Part shown: positions 34,641 through 42,835 of the stretch, piece after piece
Layout: each line of letters begins with the position of its first letter
Position numbering within the stretch: the stretch's first letter is position 1
DNA from: Brevibacterium atlanticum
Lineage (GTDB): Bacteria; Actinomycetota; Actinomycetes; Actinomycetales; Brevibacteriaceae
DNA: 64,000 bases
Direction: 5' to 3'
Assembly: GCF_011617245.1 (NCBI RefSeq)
Contig: NZ_CP050152.1
Coordinates: 2,470,503-2,534,502 of the forward strand
Program-made: the position numbers and the translations under genes
The notes under the pieces: generated by a model
The model's input: only the letters and a program-made list of their open reading frames with translations
Told to the model about the DNA's origin: nothing
Database searches by the model: none

Positions 34641-36275
34641 TCAACTGTGAACTTTACCTGGTTGTGCCCCGCCCAGTCGCGTGGACAGCGCCGAGCGTGT
34701 CCTCGCCCGGTCGTCGAATTCGGTCACGGTCGTGCCGACCGTCTGACCCGTCTCGTGTCCCTTTCCTGCGATGAGCACGGTCGTCAAGGGATCGGCCGAG
34801 GCGATCGCCTCGTCGATGGCGGCACCGCGATCGGGGACTTCGATGATCTTTTTCACACGCGCGGTTCCGGCGGCCACCTCGGCGTCGATGCCTTCCCGAA
34901 TGGCAGCGCGGATCGCGGCCGGATCCTCGGTGCGGGGGTTGTCGTCGGTGAGCACGATCACATCGGCCTCGCGCGCTGCCGCCTGACCCATGCCGAAGCG
35001 TTTGCCGCGGTCCCGGTCGCCGCCGGCGCCGAAGACGATGACGAGCTCCGCGGAATCGGCGTGCAGGGTCGCCAATGCCTTCGCGATCGCGTCGGGGGTA
35101 TGGGAATAGTCGACGATGGCGCGCGGGAGGAGTTCGGGGTGGGACTCCTCGAGGGCGCGGGGACCGGAGACGTCGATGATCTCCATCCGCCCGGGCACCG
35201 ACGCAACGAAGCTGCGGCCGATCGCGTCGAGTTCGGCCGGGCTGATGCCGGATTCCAGCAGCATGGAGGCGGCCAGCGCGGTGTTCGTGACGTTGAAGTC
35301 GCCGGGCAGCGGTGACCGCAGGCGCACGCGGACCGGCTGGTCGGTCGCTGGTCGCGAACCGCCGTCCGAGTCGATGACCGCCTCGGCGTCGTCCCCTCCG
35401 CCGAGGTGGAGGACGAACTCCGACTCCCCCGGCGTGTGCTCGATGCGCCATTCGCTGCGTTCGTCGCGGCCGAGCGTGCGCACAGGGACCTGCGAGGCCG
35501 CGACCATCCGCTCGCCCCATTCGTCCTCGACGACGATGACGGCGCGGTCGGAGAAGGCGCGGGTGAACAGCGTCGCCTTGGCCTCGAAGTACTCCTCCAT
35601 CGTGTTGTGGAAGTCGAGATGGTCCTGAGAGAGGTTGGTGAACCCGGCGACGGCGAAGTGGGCACCGTCGACGCGGTGCTGGCTCAGCGCGTGCGAGGAG
35701 ACCTCCATCGCGCAGGTGTCGACGTCGGCTGCGCGCATCTTCGCGAACAGGGCGTGCAGTTCGGGGGCCTCGGGCGTGGTCCGCACGCTGGGGACGGTGT
35801 CTCCGGCGATGAGGATGGCCACGGTGCCGATCACGGCGGTCCGGTGGCCCAGGGCGGCGAGCATCCCATCGGCGAGGTAGGTCGTCGTGGTCTTGCCGTT
35901 CGTGCCGGTGACGCCGATGAGCTCCGGCACCGAGGTGGTCCCGAAGACGGCCGCGGAGACATATCCGAGCACCGCCCGCGGGGCCTCGACGATGAGCGCG
36001 GTGACCTGTTCGAGGAGAACCCGGTCGGCCTCGGTCCCGCGAAGCGCCTCGGTGATGAGGTCCCACCCGTGAGCGTCGGTGAGCACCGCATCGATTCCTG
36101 CGCGGATGAGGTCGGGGGCGAACGTCGCCCCATGCACATTCGCTCCGGGCAGCGCCGCGTAGAGCTGACCGGGGGTGACCGCACGAGAGTCGTGGGAGAC
36201 TCCCGTGACCTCCTTCTCGGGATCGCCGTGGAGGGTGCCGGGTGCGATCGGCAGCAGCTGTGAAAAACGCATCAT
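34641..36275 (-). CDS. murE: UDP-MurNAc-L-Ala-D-Glu--2,6-diaminopimelate ligase
   Basis: Adds the third amino acid of the stem peptide. Motifs: GVTGTNGKTTTTYLADGML for ATP, SSHALSQHRVDGAHF for substrate, and VLTDDNPRTEDPAAIR: the DNPR sequence is the known hallmark of enzymes that use meso-diaminopimelate rather than lysine, so the wall peptide here should contain meso-DAP. The first ATG in frame is at 36281; I prefer ATG 36275, which overlaps the ftsI stop as ATGA, giving 544 residues. The linker between domains contains an Asp/Gly-rich insert (GGGDDAEAVIDSDGGSRP). Coupled with ftsI and murF. Confidence 0.95.
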   Translation of the reverse strand: MMRFSQLLPIAPGTLHGDPEKEVTGVSHDSRAVTPGQLYAALPGANVHGATFAPDLIRAGIDAVLTDAHGWDLITEALRGTEADRVLLEQVTALIVEAPRAVLGYVSAAVFGTTSVPELIGVTGTNGKTTTTYLADGMLAALGHRTAVIGTVAILIAGDTVPSVRTTPEAPELHALFAKMRAADVDTCAMEVSSHALSQHRVDGAHFAVAGFTNLSQDHLDFHNTMEEYFEAKATLFTRAFSDRAVIVVEDEWGERMVAASQVPVRTLGRDERSEWRIEHTPGESEFVLHLGGGDDAEAVIDSDGGSRPATDQPVRVRLRSPLPGDFNVTNTALAASMLLESGISPAELDAIGRSFVASVPGRMEIIDVSGPRALEESHPELLPRAIVDYSHTPDAIAKALATLHADSAELVIVFGAGGDRDRGKRFGMGQAAAREADVIVLTDDNPRTEDPAAIRAAIREGIDAEVAAGTARVKKIIEVPDRGAAIDEAIASADPLTTVLIAGKGHETGQTVGTTVTEFDDRARTRSALSTRLGGAQPGKVHS

Positions 36276-38053
36276 TTCCATTCTCGAGCAGGCAGGTCGG
36301 GCTTCTCGGTCGACGGGGGGATCCTCAGATGGCGCATCGCGAATCCCGCGACATCGGAGAAGACGGGGGCGGCGGCCTGTCCACCGTAGTAGCCGTCTCT
36401 GGGCCTCTGCAAAGTCACGGAGATCGCCAGCTGGGGGTCCTCGGCGGGCAGCACTCCGACGAACGAGGCGGTGTAGCCGTCATAGCCGCCGCCCTCGGCA
36501 GCCGGCGCCTGAGCCGTGCCGGTCTTGCCGGCCACCCGGTAGCCGGACACCTGAGCGGATTTGCCGGTGCCCTCGGCGACGACGCCCTCGAGCATCCGCA
36601 GGGTCTGGTCGGCGGCCTTCTCACTGACGACGCGCTGGGACTTCCCCGCCGGGTCGGACACGGTCTGTCCCTTCGGGGAGATCATGCCGTCGACGAGCCG
36701 GGAGGGAACATGGACTCCCCCGTTGGCGATCGTCGAGATGACGTCGGTGGTCTGCATCGCGTTCGCGGCCACACCCTGACCGAACATCACGGTGTACTTC
36801 GTGCGGCCGTCCCAGTCCTTGTAGGGGTGGAGGATGCCGCCGGTCTCGGCAGGGAAGCCGATTCCCGTGGTCGATCCGAAGCCGAACTTCTTCATGTATT
36901 CGTAGCGCTGAGCCTCGGTGAGCTTCTGTCCGGCGAGGATCGTGCCCGTGTTCGAGGACTGCGCGAGGATTCCGGCGAAGGTGAGCTTCTCGTCCTCGTG
37001 TGGGTGGGAGTCGCGGAACTCCTCGTCGTTCGGAGCCTTCCACTTGTCGGGGACGGTGAATTCCGATTCGGGAGTGACGAGTCCCTGGTCGAGCAGCGCT
37101 GCGGCGGTGACCATCTTCGCCGTCGAGCCGGGTTCGAAGACGTCTGTGAAGATCCGGGAGCCGCGGTCGTCTCCGCCGACCTCGCCCGGGGAGTTCGGGT
37201 CCACGGTGGGCGCGTCGGCGGCGGCGAGGATCTTCCCCGTCTTGACCTCTTTGATGACGATGGAGCCCGATTCGGCCTTGTGTTTCTGCCGCTGCTCCTC
37301 AATGGCCTGCTGGGCGTAGTACTGGATGTCGGGGTCGATCGTCGTCTGCAGGCCTTCGCCGTCGACGGCGTCCTTGATGTTGTTGTCTCCGAGCGGGATG
37401 ATCTCCCCGCGCGCACCGCGTTCGTACTGCTGTTGGCCGTCGGTGCCGGAGAGTTCCTTGTCGTAGGCCATCTCGAGCCCGGCCTGGGCGGTGCCGTCGG
37501 AGCTGAGGAACCCGACGAGGTTGCCGGCGATTCCGCCGGCGGGGTAGGAACGCACGGAGTACTCTTCGGCGGAGACGCCGAGGACGTCGAGCTTCTGCAC
37601 GGCCCGCCAGGTCTCCGAGGTCAGTCCCTTGGCCACGGGGTTCCACCGCTTGTCGCCGACGAGTTTCGGGTAGATGAGTCCCGGGTCGGTGTTGAGCGGC
37701 TTGGCCAGGGCTTCGGCCGCACCCCAGGCTCCGACGAGTTTGCCGTCGACCTTGTACTGGGCGACGTTCTCCTGATCGACGACGAGCTGGTAGCGGGAGA
37801 CGCTGTCGGCGAGCACGGTGCCGTCGGCGGCGAGGATCTGTCCGCGGTCGGCGGGCAGGGTGCGGGTGACGAGCCGGTTGGACAGGGCCTTCTCGGCGAG
37901 CTTCATCGAATCCATCCCCTGAATGGACACGAGCCGCACCGAGGTGATGAGGAGGGCGAGGATCGCGAAAGCGGCGACGATCCCCATCCGCAGCCGCAGA
38001 TTGGGGCCGGAGCCTCTCCGCTTCCTCGTGAGTCGAGTCTTACCTGAGCCCAT
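36272..38053 (-). CDS. ftsI: Septal transpeptidase FtsI / penicillin-binding protein 3 (class B PBP)
   Basis: Cross-links septal peptidoglycan as partner of FtsW. 593 residues: basic cytoplasmic N-terminus, one membrane helix (MGIVAAFAILALLITSVRLV, about 23-42), the pedestal domain, and the transpeptidase domain with SxxK in FEPGSTAKMVTAAALL (active-site Ser), SxN in LAQSSNTGTILAGQ and KTG in RVAGKTGTAQAPAAE. ATG with AAGGA about eight bases upstream, 83 bp after ftsL. Beta-lactam target. Confidence 0.96.
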   Translation of the reverse strand: MGSGKTRLTRKRRGSGPNLRLRMGIVAAFAILALLITSVRLVSIQGMDSMKLAEKALSNRLVTRTLPADRGQILAADGTVLADSVSRYQLVVDQENVAQYKVDGKLVGAWGAAEALAKPLNTDPGLIYPKLVGDKRWNPVAKGLTSETWRAVQKLDVLGVSAEEYSVRSYPAGGIAGNLVGFLSSDGTAQAGLEMAYDKELSGTDGQQQYERGARGEIIPLGDNNIKDAVDGEGLQTTIDPDIQYYAQQAIEEQRQKHKAESGSIVIKEVKTGKILAAADAPTVDPNSPGEVGGDDRGSRIFTDVFEPGSTAKMVTAAALLDQGLVTPESEFTVPDKWKAPNDEEFRDSHPHEDEKLTFAGILAQSSNTGTILAGQKLTEAQRYEYMKKFGFGSTTGIGFPAETGGILHPYKDWDGRTKYTVMFGQGVAANAMQTTDVISTIANGGVHVPSRLVDGMISPKGQTVSDPAGKSQRVVSEKAADQTLRMLEGVVAEGTGKSAQVSGYRVAGKTGTAQAPAAEGGGYDGYTASFVGVLPAEDPQLAISVTLQRPRDGYYGGQAAAPVFSDVAGFAMRHLRIPPSTEKPDLPAREWK

Positions 38054-38135
38054 AGCCGAGTCCTTGGTCCTTCAGCTCTGTTCGCGATCGGTTCCACACG
38101 CAGTCGCAGCTGACCCGCCTGCGCGTGAGCTCGGA

Positions 38136-38690
38136 CTACTTCGGGGTCTCCTGGCTCGGAGCCGCGACGTCCTTGCTCGGGCTGCCCCCGACGACGGGGA
38201 GCTTCTCATCCGATCGTAGATTGGGCCGCAGGTCTTCTCGTGTATCGGCGCGCGGGCCGGGGACGACTGTGGGCTCTTTCTCACCGCTGACGTCGATTCC
38301 CGGGGCGTCGATGATCTTCCCGGTCTTCGCGTCGAGGAACTCCGGAGAGGAGTCACGCACGAGCCCGAGGTGCTCGGCGGCCAGGGAGATGTTCTGCGGG
38401 GACTCCCGGTAGGAGTTGTCCTCGACGAGGCGGTCCTTCTGCTCGGCCAGCGCCTCCTTCTCGCTGGTCAGCTGGTCGACCTTGTAGGAGGTGTGGGAGA
38501 CGAAGATGTTGAGCAGCAGCACGGCCACGAGGGTGGCGACGAGGATCGCCACGCACAGCAGCGAGAACGGCAGTCGGGACTGGGGCAGCTCGAACTTCAG
38601 CAGCCGCAGCCTCGGGCGGCCGCCGGCCTCCTCGAGCCGCCGGGACCGTTCGGGGAAGTTCTGACCAGCTCTGGCCGGGGAATTGCTCAC
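38136..38690 (-). CDS. ftsL: FtsL-like cell division protein
   Basis: Small bitopic divisome protein. GTG 38690 overlaps the rsmH stop (GTGA) and has GGGAGG seven bases upstream; 184 residues. Layout: basic cytoplasmic N-terminus (about 1-45), a transmembrane helix (SLLCVAILVATLVAVLLLNI), then a coiled coil (YKVDQLTSEKEALAEQKDRL) and a disordered periplasmic tail rich in Pro, Asp and Ser. Sequence conservation of FtsL is low; position between rsmH and ftsI and the architecture support the call. Confidence 0.88.
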   Translation of the reverse strand: MSNSPARAGQNFPERSRRLEEAGGRPRLRLLKFELPQSRLPFSLLCVAILVATLVAVLLLNIFVSHTSYKVDQLTSEKEALAEQKDRLVEDNSYRESPQNISLAAEHLGLVRDSSPEFLDAKTGKIIDAPGIDVSGEKEPTVVPGPRADTREDLRPNLRSDEKLPVVGGSPSKDVAAPSQETPK

Positions 38691-39649
38691 GATCGTGCCT
38701 CCCTGATCTTCTGCACTGCCCGCAGGCGGACGCTTGCCGCCCGCGGATTGTTCTCTGCTTCTGTCTCGTCGGCCATCTCGGCCCCGCGGATGATCTCGTT
38801 CAGCCACGGCTGGTGCTCCTCGGGGACCACCGGCAGGTCCGGGGGCGCTGAGGAGGTCGTCGCGGTGCGGAAGGTCTTCTTCACGATCGTGTCCTCGAGT
38901 GACTGGTAGGACTCGATGACGGCCACTCCCCCGATATGCAGGGCCTCCAGGGCCGCCGGCAGTGCGGTGCGCAGCACGCCGAGCTCGTCATTGACCTCGA
39001 TGCGCAGCGCCTGGAAGGTGCGCTTGGCGGGGTGGGAGCGCTTCTTCGTCTGCGGGATCACTCGGGAGAGCATCGCCGCGAGCTGATCCGAGGTCTCCCA
39101 TGGGGTGTGCGCCCGGTCGGCGACGATGATCTTCGCGATCTTCCCGGCCAGCTTCTCCTCTCCGTATTCGCGGAGGATGCGGCGCAGCTCGGATTCGGAG
39201 TAGGTGGCGAGCACCTCGGCGGCGGTGAGCTCCTGGGTCCGGTCCATGCGCATGTCCAGCGGTGCCGGACGTGCGTAGGAGAACCCGCGATCGTCCTCGT
39301 CCAGCTGGAGGGAGGAGACGCCGAGGTCGAGCAGGATCGCGCTGATGGAGTCGATGCCGAGGTCGGCGAGGATCTCGGGCAGCTCGTCGTCGACGGCGTG
39401 GACGATATCGCTGCGGTCGGCGAAGGGGGCCAGACGCTTCGTCGCGATGTCGGTGGCCTGGGTGTCGCGGTCGATGCCGACGAGGTGGACGTCGTCGAAG
39501 GCGGTGAGCACGGCCTCGGCGTGTCCGCCCATGCCCAGGGTCCCGTCGACGACGACCGGGATGATGCCGGCGGTCCGTGCGGCTTCGACGCCGACGCCGA
39601 TGAGCTCGACCACGCGCTCGAGGAGCACCGGGACGTGCTGAGCTGTCAT
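38687..39649 (-). CDS. rsmH: 16S rRNA (cytosine-1402-N4)-methyltransferase
   Basis: SAM-dependent methyltransferase acting on C1402 of 16S rRNA. ATG 39649 with AAGGA seven bases upstream; 320 residues. Family start HVPVLLERVVELI, SAM site DGTLGMGGHAEAVL, LVGIDRDTQA, ILLDLGVSSLQLDEDDRGFS, and the C-terminal QALRIEVNDELGVL. Second gene of the dcw cluster after mraZ, with a 165-bp gap holding a hairpin. Confidence 0.97.
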   Translation of the reverse strand: MTAQHVPVLLERVVELIGVGVEAARTAGIIPVVVDGTLGMGGHAEAVLTAFDDVHLVGIDRDTQATDIATKRLAPFADRSDIVHAVDDELPEILADLGIDSISAILLDLGVSSLQLDEDDRGFSYARPAPLDMRMDRTQELTAAEVLATYSESELRRILREYGEEKLAGKIAKIIVADRAHTPWETSDQLAAMLSRVIPQTKKRSHPAKRTFQALRIEVNDELGVLRTALPAALEALHIGGVAVIESYQSLEDTIVKKTFRTATTSSAPPDLPVVPEEHQPWLNEIIRGAEMADETEAENNPRAASVRLRAVQKIREARS

Positions 39650-39747
39650 GGTCGGATCCTTCGTGCGTGGGTGGTCGTGGTGGTGCTGCTGGAGCCAGAA
39701 CCTTGTCCGCCGCGGCCCTGGCACCGGGGAAGTGTGTCAGGACATCC

Positions 39748-39780
39748 GAGCTTCGGAAACGGGGAAGTTCCCCGAAACTC
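39748..39780 (-). promoter_or_regulatory. Overlapping hairpins between mraZ and rsmH (possible attenuator)
   Basis: On the minus strand CGGGGAA and TTCCCCG (39760-39774) form a compact stem followed by GTTTCC. An outer pair, 39772-39780 with 39748-39756, can form nine pairs including one G-U and shares bases with the inner stem, so the two are partly exclusive. It may reduce read-through from mraZ into rsmH. Confidence 0.35.
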
Positions 39781-39814
39781 GAGCGCGGCGGGCAAGGATC
39801 AAACCCGAGCAGAA

Positions 39815-40246
39815 TCAGATCACTCCGGGAATCACCTCCTCCTCGCGTTCGGCGAAGGCCTGCTGAGCGCCGACAAGGTAGTCCTCCCAGGTCGGTGCGT
39901 CCCAGATCTCGACTCGGTTGCCCATGCCGATCACTGCGACTTCCCGTGTCAGTGATGCGTACTGCCGCAATATGTTCGGGACCGTGATGCGTCCCTGTTT
40001 GTCCGGTTGATCCGCAAATGCCGCCGACAGGAACACACGCTGGTAGTCGCGGGCTTCCTTATTCGTCTTCGGCGCGTTCTGGATTCGTGCGTGCTCGGCT
40101 TCGAACTCCGTGGTGGGGAACAGGGTGAGGCAGTTCTCCTGGCCACGGGTCAGAACGAGTCCGGGCGACAGCTCCTCGCGGAACTTTGCGGGCAGGATGA
40201 GGCGACCCTTGTCGTCGAGCTTCTGCATATGAGTGCCCAAGAACAT
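39815..40246 (-). CDS. mraZ: Transcriptional regulator MraZ
   Basis: DNA-binding protein that controls the dcw cluster it heads. 143 residues with two SpoVT/AbrB-like swapped-hairpin domains: FLGTHMQKLDDKGRLILPAK with the DxKGR motif, and AFADQPDKQGRITVPNILRQ with DKQGR. ATG preceded by AAAGGGGTGAG. MraZ proteins form rings and bind direct repeats with a TGG core at ten-base spacing; just such repeats lie 42-65 bp upstream (40288-40311), so autoregulation is very likely. Confidence 0.97.
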   Translation of the reverse strand: MFLGTHMQKLDDKGRLILPAKFREELSPGLVLTRGQENCLTLFPTTEFEAEHARIQNAPKTNKEARDYQRVFLSAAFADQPDKQGRITVPNILRQYASLTREVAVIGMGNRVEIWDAPTWEDYLVGAQQAFAEREEEVIPGVI

Positions 40247-40287
40247 GTCGTCTCACCCCTTTCGAAACCCATCGGCTCCGATAGCAA

Positions 40288-40311
40288 CCACAGTACTCCA
40301 CTTCCCTCCAC
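40288..40311 (-). promoter_or_regulatory. MraZ boxes upstream of mraZ (three GTGG at 10-bp period)
   Basis: On the minus strand GTGG occurs at 40311-40308, 40301-40298 and 40291-40288, exactly ten bases apart (GTGGAGGGAAGTGGAGTACT then GTGG). This matches the known MraZ recognition pattern of TGG-core direct repeats separated by five bases. They lie 42-65 bp before the mraZ start, at the expected promoter. Confidence 0.8.
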
Positions 40312-40370
40312 CTATTCCAGCTTCTCGCGTCTTCGATGTTCAAAACTCACTGTCTTCCCAGGTCAGATAG

Positions 40371-40384
40371 GTGGAGGAAAGTGG
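40371..40384 (+). promoter_or_regulatory. Additional MraZ-like box, plus orientation
   Basis: GTGGAGGAAAGTGG, preceded by ATAG and followed by GGAAAT: two GTGG units ten bases apart, the same sequence as the mraZ boxes but on the opposite strand, pointing to moxR. Confidence 0.6.
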
Positions 40385-40484
40385 GGAAATTTTCGCGTGG
40401 GTGCGTCGCGGTGGGTCGTTCGGGGCGTCGGACGACGGGGTGAAGGAAGGGGTGGGCCACCTCGGCGAGGGCGGGTCTGGGCGT

Positions 40485-40512
40485 CGAGATCCGCGAGATC
40501 TCGCGGATCTCG
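40485..40512. repeat. 28-bp perfect palindrome in the moxR upstream region
   Basis: CGAGATCCGCGAGA (40485-40498) followed directly by its reverse complement (40499-40512). It lies between the MraZ-like boxes. It could be an operator for a dimeric regulator or a hairpin; no T-run follows. Confidence 0.75.
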
Positions 40513-40542
40513 CATCTTCCCCTAGCCGAGGCGGCCCGCCGA

Positions 40543-40579
40543 GGGGAGGAAAGTGGAGGGTCCGTGTGGAGGAAAGTGG
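40543..40579 (+). promoter_or_regulatory. Two further MraZ-like boxes upstream of moxR
   Basis: GGGGAGGAAAGTGG (40543-40556) and GTGGAGGAAAGTGG (40566-40579) repeat the GTGG-N6-GTGG pattern, the second identical over 14 bases to the box at 40371. More GTGG units follow to 40591, just upstream of the moxR promoter. Confidence 0.6.
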
Positions 40580-40635
40580 GGAGCGTGGTGGGGAGCCTGG
40601 GAAAACCTCGTGTGGCTGGGGGCGCGGGGATAGGA

Positions 40636-40641
40636 GACAAT
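40636..40641 (+). promoter_or_regulatory. -10 element of moxR (GACAAT), predicted leaderless
   Basis: GACAAT ends six bases before ATG 40648. The AGGAG overlapping it (40632-40636) is eleven bases from the ATG, rather far for a ribosome site, so a leaderless message is favoured. Confidence 0.4.
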
Positions 40642-40647
40642 GGGGCT

Positions 40648-41637
40648 ATGTCGATCAGCCAAGAAGGTACACAGACCAATTCCGTGATCGGTGCTGAACA
40701 CATCGAGTGGGTTCAGCAACTGACCTCCCGGGCACGCACGGCCATGAACGCGGTGCTCGAAGGCAAGGACGAGGCGGTGGGTCTCTCACTCATCGCCCTG
40801 CTCGCCGGCGGCCATGTCCTCCTTGAGGACGTCCCCGGCGTCGGCAAGACCCTGTTGGCTCGTGCCATGGGCAAGGTCGTCGACGGTTCGGTCCGCCGCA
40901 TCCAGTTCACGCCCGACCTGCTGCCCACCGATGTCGTCGGCGTCAACCTGTTCAATCAGGAGACCCGCCACTTCGAGTTCCGGCAGGGCCCGGTGTTCGC
41001 GAACATCGTCATCGCCGACGAGATCAACCGCGCCTCTCCGAAGACCCAGTCGGCGATGCTCGAGTGCATGGCCGAGGGGCAGGCGACGATCGACGGGCAG
41101 ACCTATCAGATGCCCACTCCGTTCATCGTCGTGGCCACGCAGAACCCGATCGACATGGAGGGCACCTACGCTCTGCCCGAGGCGCAGCGCGACCGCTTCC
41201 TCACGCGCATCTCGCTGGGCTACCCGGCCACCTCGGACGAGGTCGACCTGCTGGACAACCAGATCCAGAACGATCCGCTCGAGTCCGCTGCTGCGGTGAC
41301 GAACCTCGAGCAGATCACGCAGGCCCGCACGATCGTCCGGCATGTCTCGGCGAGCAAGGCGCTGCGCGAGTACATCGTGGCGATCCTCCAGGCCAGCCGC
41401 AATGACCCGGCGATCCTACTCGGCAGCTCGCCGCGCGGCGGCGTCCACCTGCTGCGGGCCGCCAAGGCTCGGGCGGCCCTGTCGGGTCGGACCTTCGTCA
41501 CCCCCGACGATGTGCAGGCTCTGGCGCCTTATATCCTCGCCCACCGCATCATCCCCCGCGACGGTGACGACTCCGAGCTGGCCGCCGACCTCGTCGGTCG
41601 CGTGCTCGCCCGCGTTCCCGTCTCGACGAACCAGTGA
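40648..41637 (+). CDS. moxR: MoxR-family AAA+ ATPase
   Basis: A 329-residue MoxR-type AAA+ ATPase, a chaperone-like protein that usually works with a VWA or DUF58 partner. From ATG 40648 the protein begins MSISQEGTQTNSVIGAEH. Walker A is LLEDVPGVGKTLLARAM, Walker B IVIADEINRASPKTQSAML, followed by sensor 1 (VVATQNPIDMEGTYALPEAQ) and the lid domain ending YILAHRIIPRDGD. It heads a three-gene operon with DUF58 and transglutaminase proteins, a combination common in actinobacteria and unexplained in detail. The operon is divergent from mraZ and shares its boxes. Confidence 0.92.
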   Translation: MSISQEGTQTNSVIGAEHIEWVQQLTSRARTAMNAVLEGKDEAVGLSLIALLAGGHVLLEDVPGVGKTLLARAMGKVVDGSVRRIQFTPDLLPTDVVGVNLFNQETRHFEFRQGPVFANIVIADEINRASPKTQSAMLECMAEGQATIDGQTYQMPTPFIVVATQNPIDMEGTYALPEAQRDRFLTRISLGYPATSDEVDLLDNQIQNDPLESAAAVTNLEQITQARTIVRHVSASKALREYIVAILQASRNDPAILLGSSPRGGVHLLRAAKARAALSGRTFVTPDDVQALAPYILAHRIIPRDGDDSELAADLVGRVLARVPVSTNQ

Positions 41638-41641
41638 CGGC

Positions 41642-42835
41642 ATGCGACTGAGCACTTCTGGAATCATCTTCGTCCTGGCCGGAGCGGCGCTGATCATCGC
41701 GGCCTACCGCTTCGCGCTGCCGGGGCTGCTTCCGGCCGGATTGCTGCTGCTCGGCCTGGTCGTGCTCTCGGCCCTGCTCATCGTCTGGGGCACCCGCCGG
41801 GTGTCGGTGATGATGTCCACTCCCCTGCCCGAGGTGGCTCTGGCCGCTTCCCGCGACCGCTACCCTCTGGCGGCCGAGGGCAAGGAGGTCGAGGTCGAGG
41901 CGCGGGTGACGAACATCGGTCAGCTCGCGATCCCCGCGGCGACGATCGACTTCGTCGCCGCCGACGGGTTCGGCGATTCGACATCGGGCGAGGTCCCGGC
42001 GCTGACGCACCGAGCCTCCCAGACCGTGCTCACCTCTTTCACCCCGAACCGTCGCGGTGTCTCGGGCATCGAGGCGGTGCTCATCACCGTCTTCGGCCCC
42101 TTCGGTCTCGTGAAGATGAAGCGGAAGGTGCGCGGAGCATTCCCCGTGGCCGTATCCGTGCCGACCCTCGGCGCGCGCATCCCGAAGGACTCCTCGATCC
42201 GTCCCGCCCGCCTCGACGACGGCAAGGTCCGCTCGGGGCATACCACCCGAGACTTCCACACCCGTGAGTACGTGCCCGGCGACGATCTGCGGCATGTGCA
42301 CTGGCCCTCGACAGCGAAGTCCGGTGAGCTCATGGTCCGTCATGAGGCCGACGAGGAGACATTGCACGCTCTCATCGTCATCGACCTCGCCGCCGACGCC
42401 GCGGACGCGCAGCCGAGCGAGCAGGAGATCGAATTCCTCCTCGCCGCCGCGGTGTCCGCCGGCACCGCCTTCCTCCGGTCCGACTACGAGGTGTTCGTCG
42501 TCGCGCCCGGATACGAGACCAGACTCAAAGGAGCCCGCGACATCGACAGGCTGCGTCTTCTCTCCGCAATCGTGCGCCCGGGCAGGGTCGAACTGCCGAA
42601 GCATGACAACCCGAACCACATCGTCATCTGCGCCGTCGGCGACGAGCGCGGGCAGGAGCTCGCCTCGGCGTTCTCCCGCAGAGTCCCGGTCACGCTGCGC
42701 ACGCTCAGCGAGATCGGCGATCTGACGATGATCGGCCTCAGCGAGGATCTGCCCGAGTCCTGGACGACCTTCGAATCGAAGCGGACGACCTCAGGATCGC
42801 AGGCGTCTTCAGCACCGCAGGGGGTGCGCCGATGA
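41642..42835 (+). CDS. DUF58 domain-containing membrane protein
   Basis: A 397-residue protein with two N-terminal membrane helices (GIIFVLAGAALIIAAYRFAL and LPAGLLLLGLVVLSALLIVW), an immunoglobulin-like stretch, and the DUF58 signature VPGDDLRHVHWPSTAKSGEL (about 215-235), followed by a von Willebrand-like fold. ATG is four bases after the moxR stop. DUF58 proteins are the usual partners of MoxR ATPases. No enzymatic residues are evident. Confidence 0.9.
   Translation: MRLSTSGIIFVLAGAALIIAAYRFALPGLLPAGLLLLGLVVLSALLIVWGTRRVSVMMSTPLPEVALAASRDRYPLAAEGKEVEVEARVTNIGQLAIPAATIDFVAADGFGDSTSGEVPALTHRASQTVLTSFTPNRRGVSGIEAVLITVFGPFGLVKMKRKVRGAFPVAVSVPTLGARIPKDSSIRPARLDDGKVRSGHTTRDFHTREYVPGDDLRHVHWPSTAKSGELMVRHEADEETLHALIVIDLAADAADAQPSEQEIEFLLAAAVSAGTAFLRSDYEVFVVAPGYETRLKGARDIDRLRLLSAIVRPGRVELPKHDNPNHIVICAVGDERGQELASAFSRRVPVTLRTLSEIGDLTMIGLSEDLPESWTTFESKRTTSGSQASSAPQGVRR

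Larger units (their letters stand above)
40247..40647. other. 401-bp divergent regulatory region between mraZ and moxR
   Basis: No gene seen. It holds three GTGG repeats facing mraZ, at least three GTGG-N6-GTGG pairs facing moxR, a 28-bp perfect palindrome and a -10 element for moxR. Each is listed separately. The density of repeats marks it as the main control region of the window. Confidence 0.8.
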
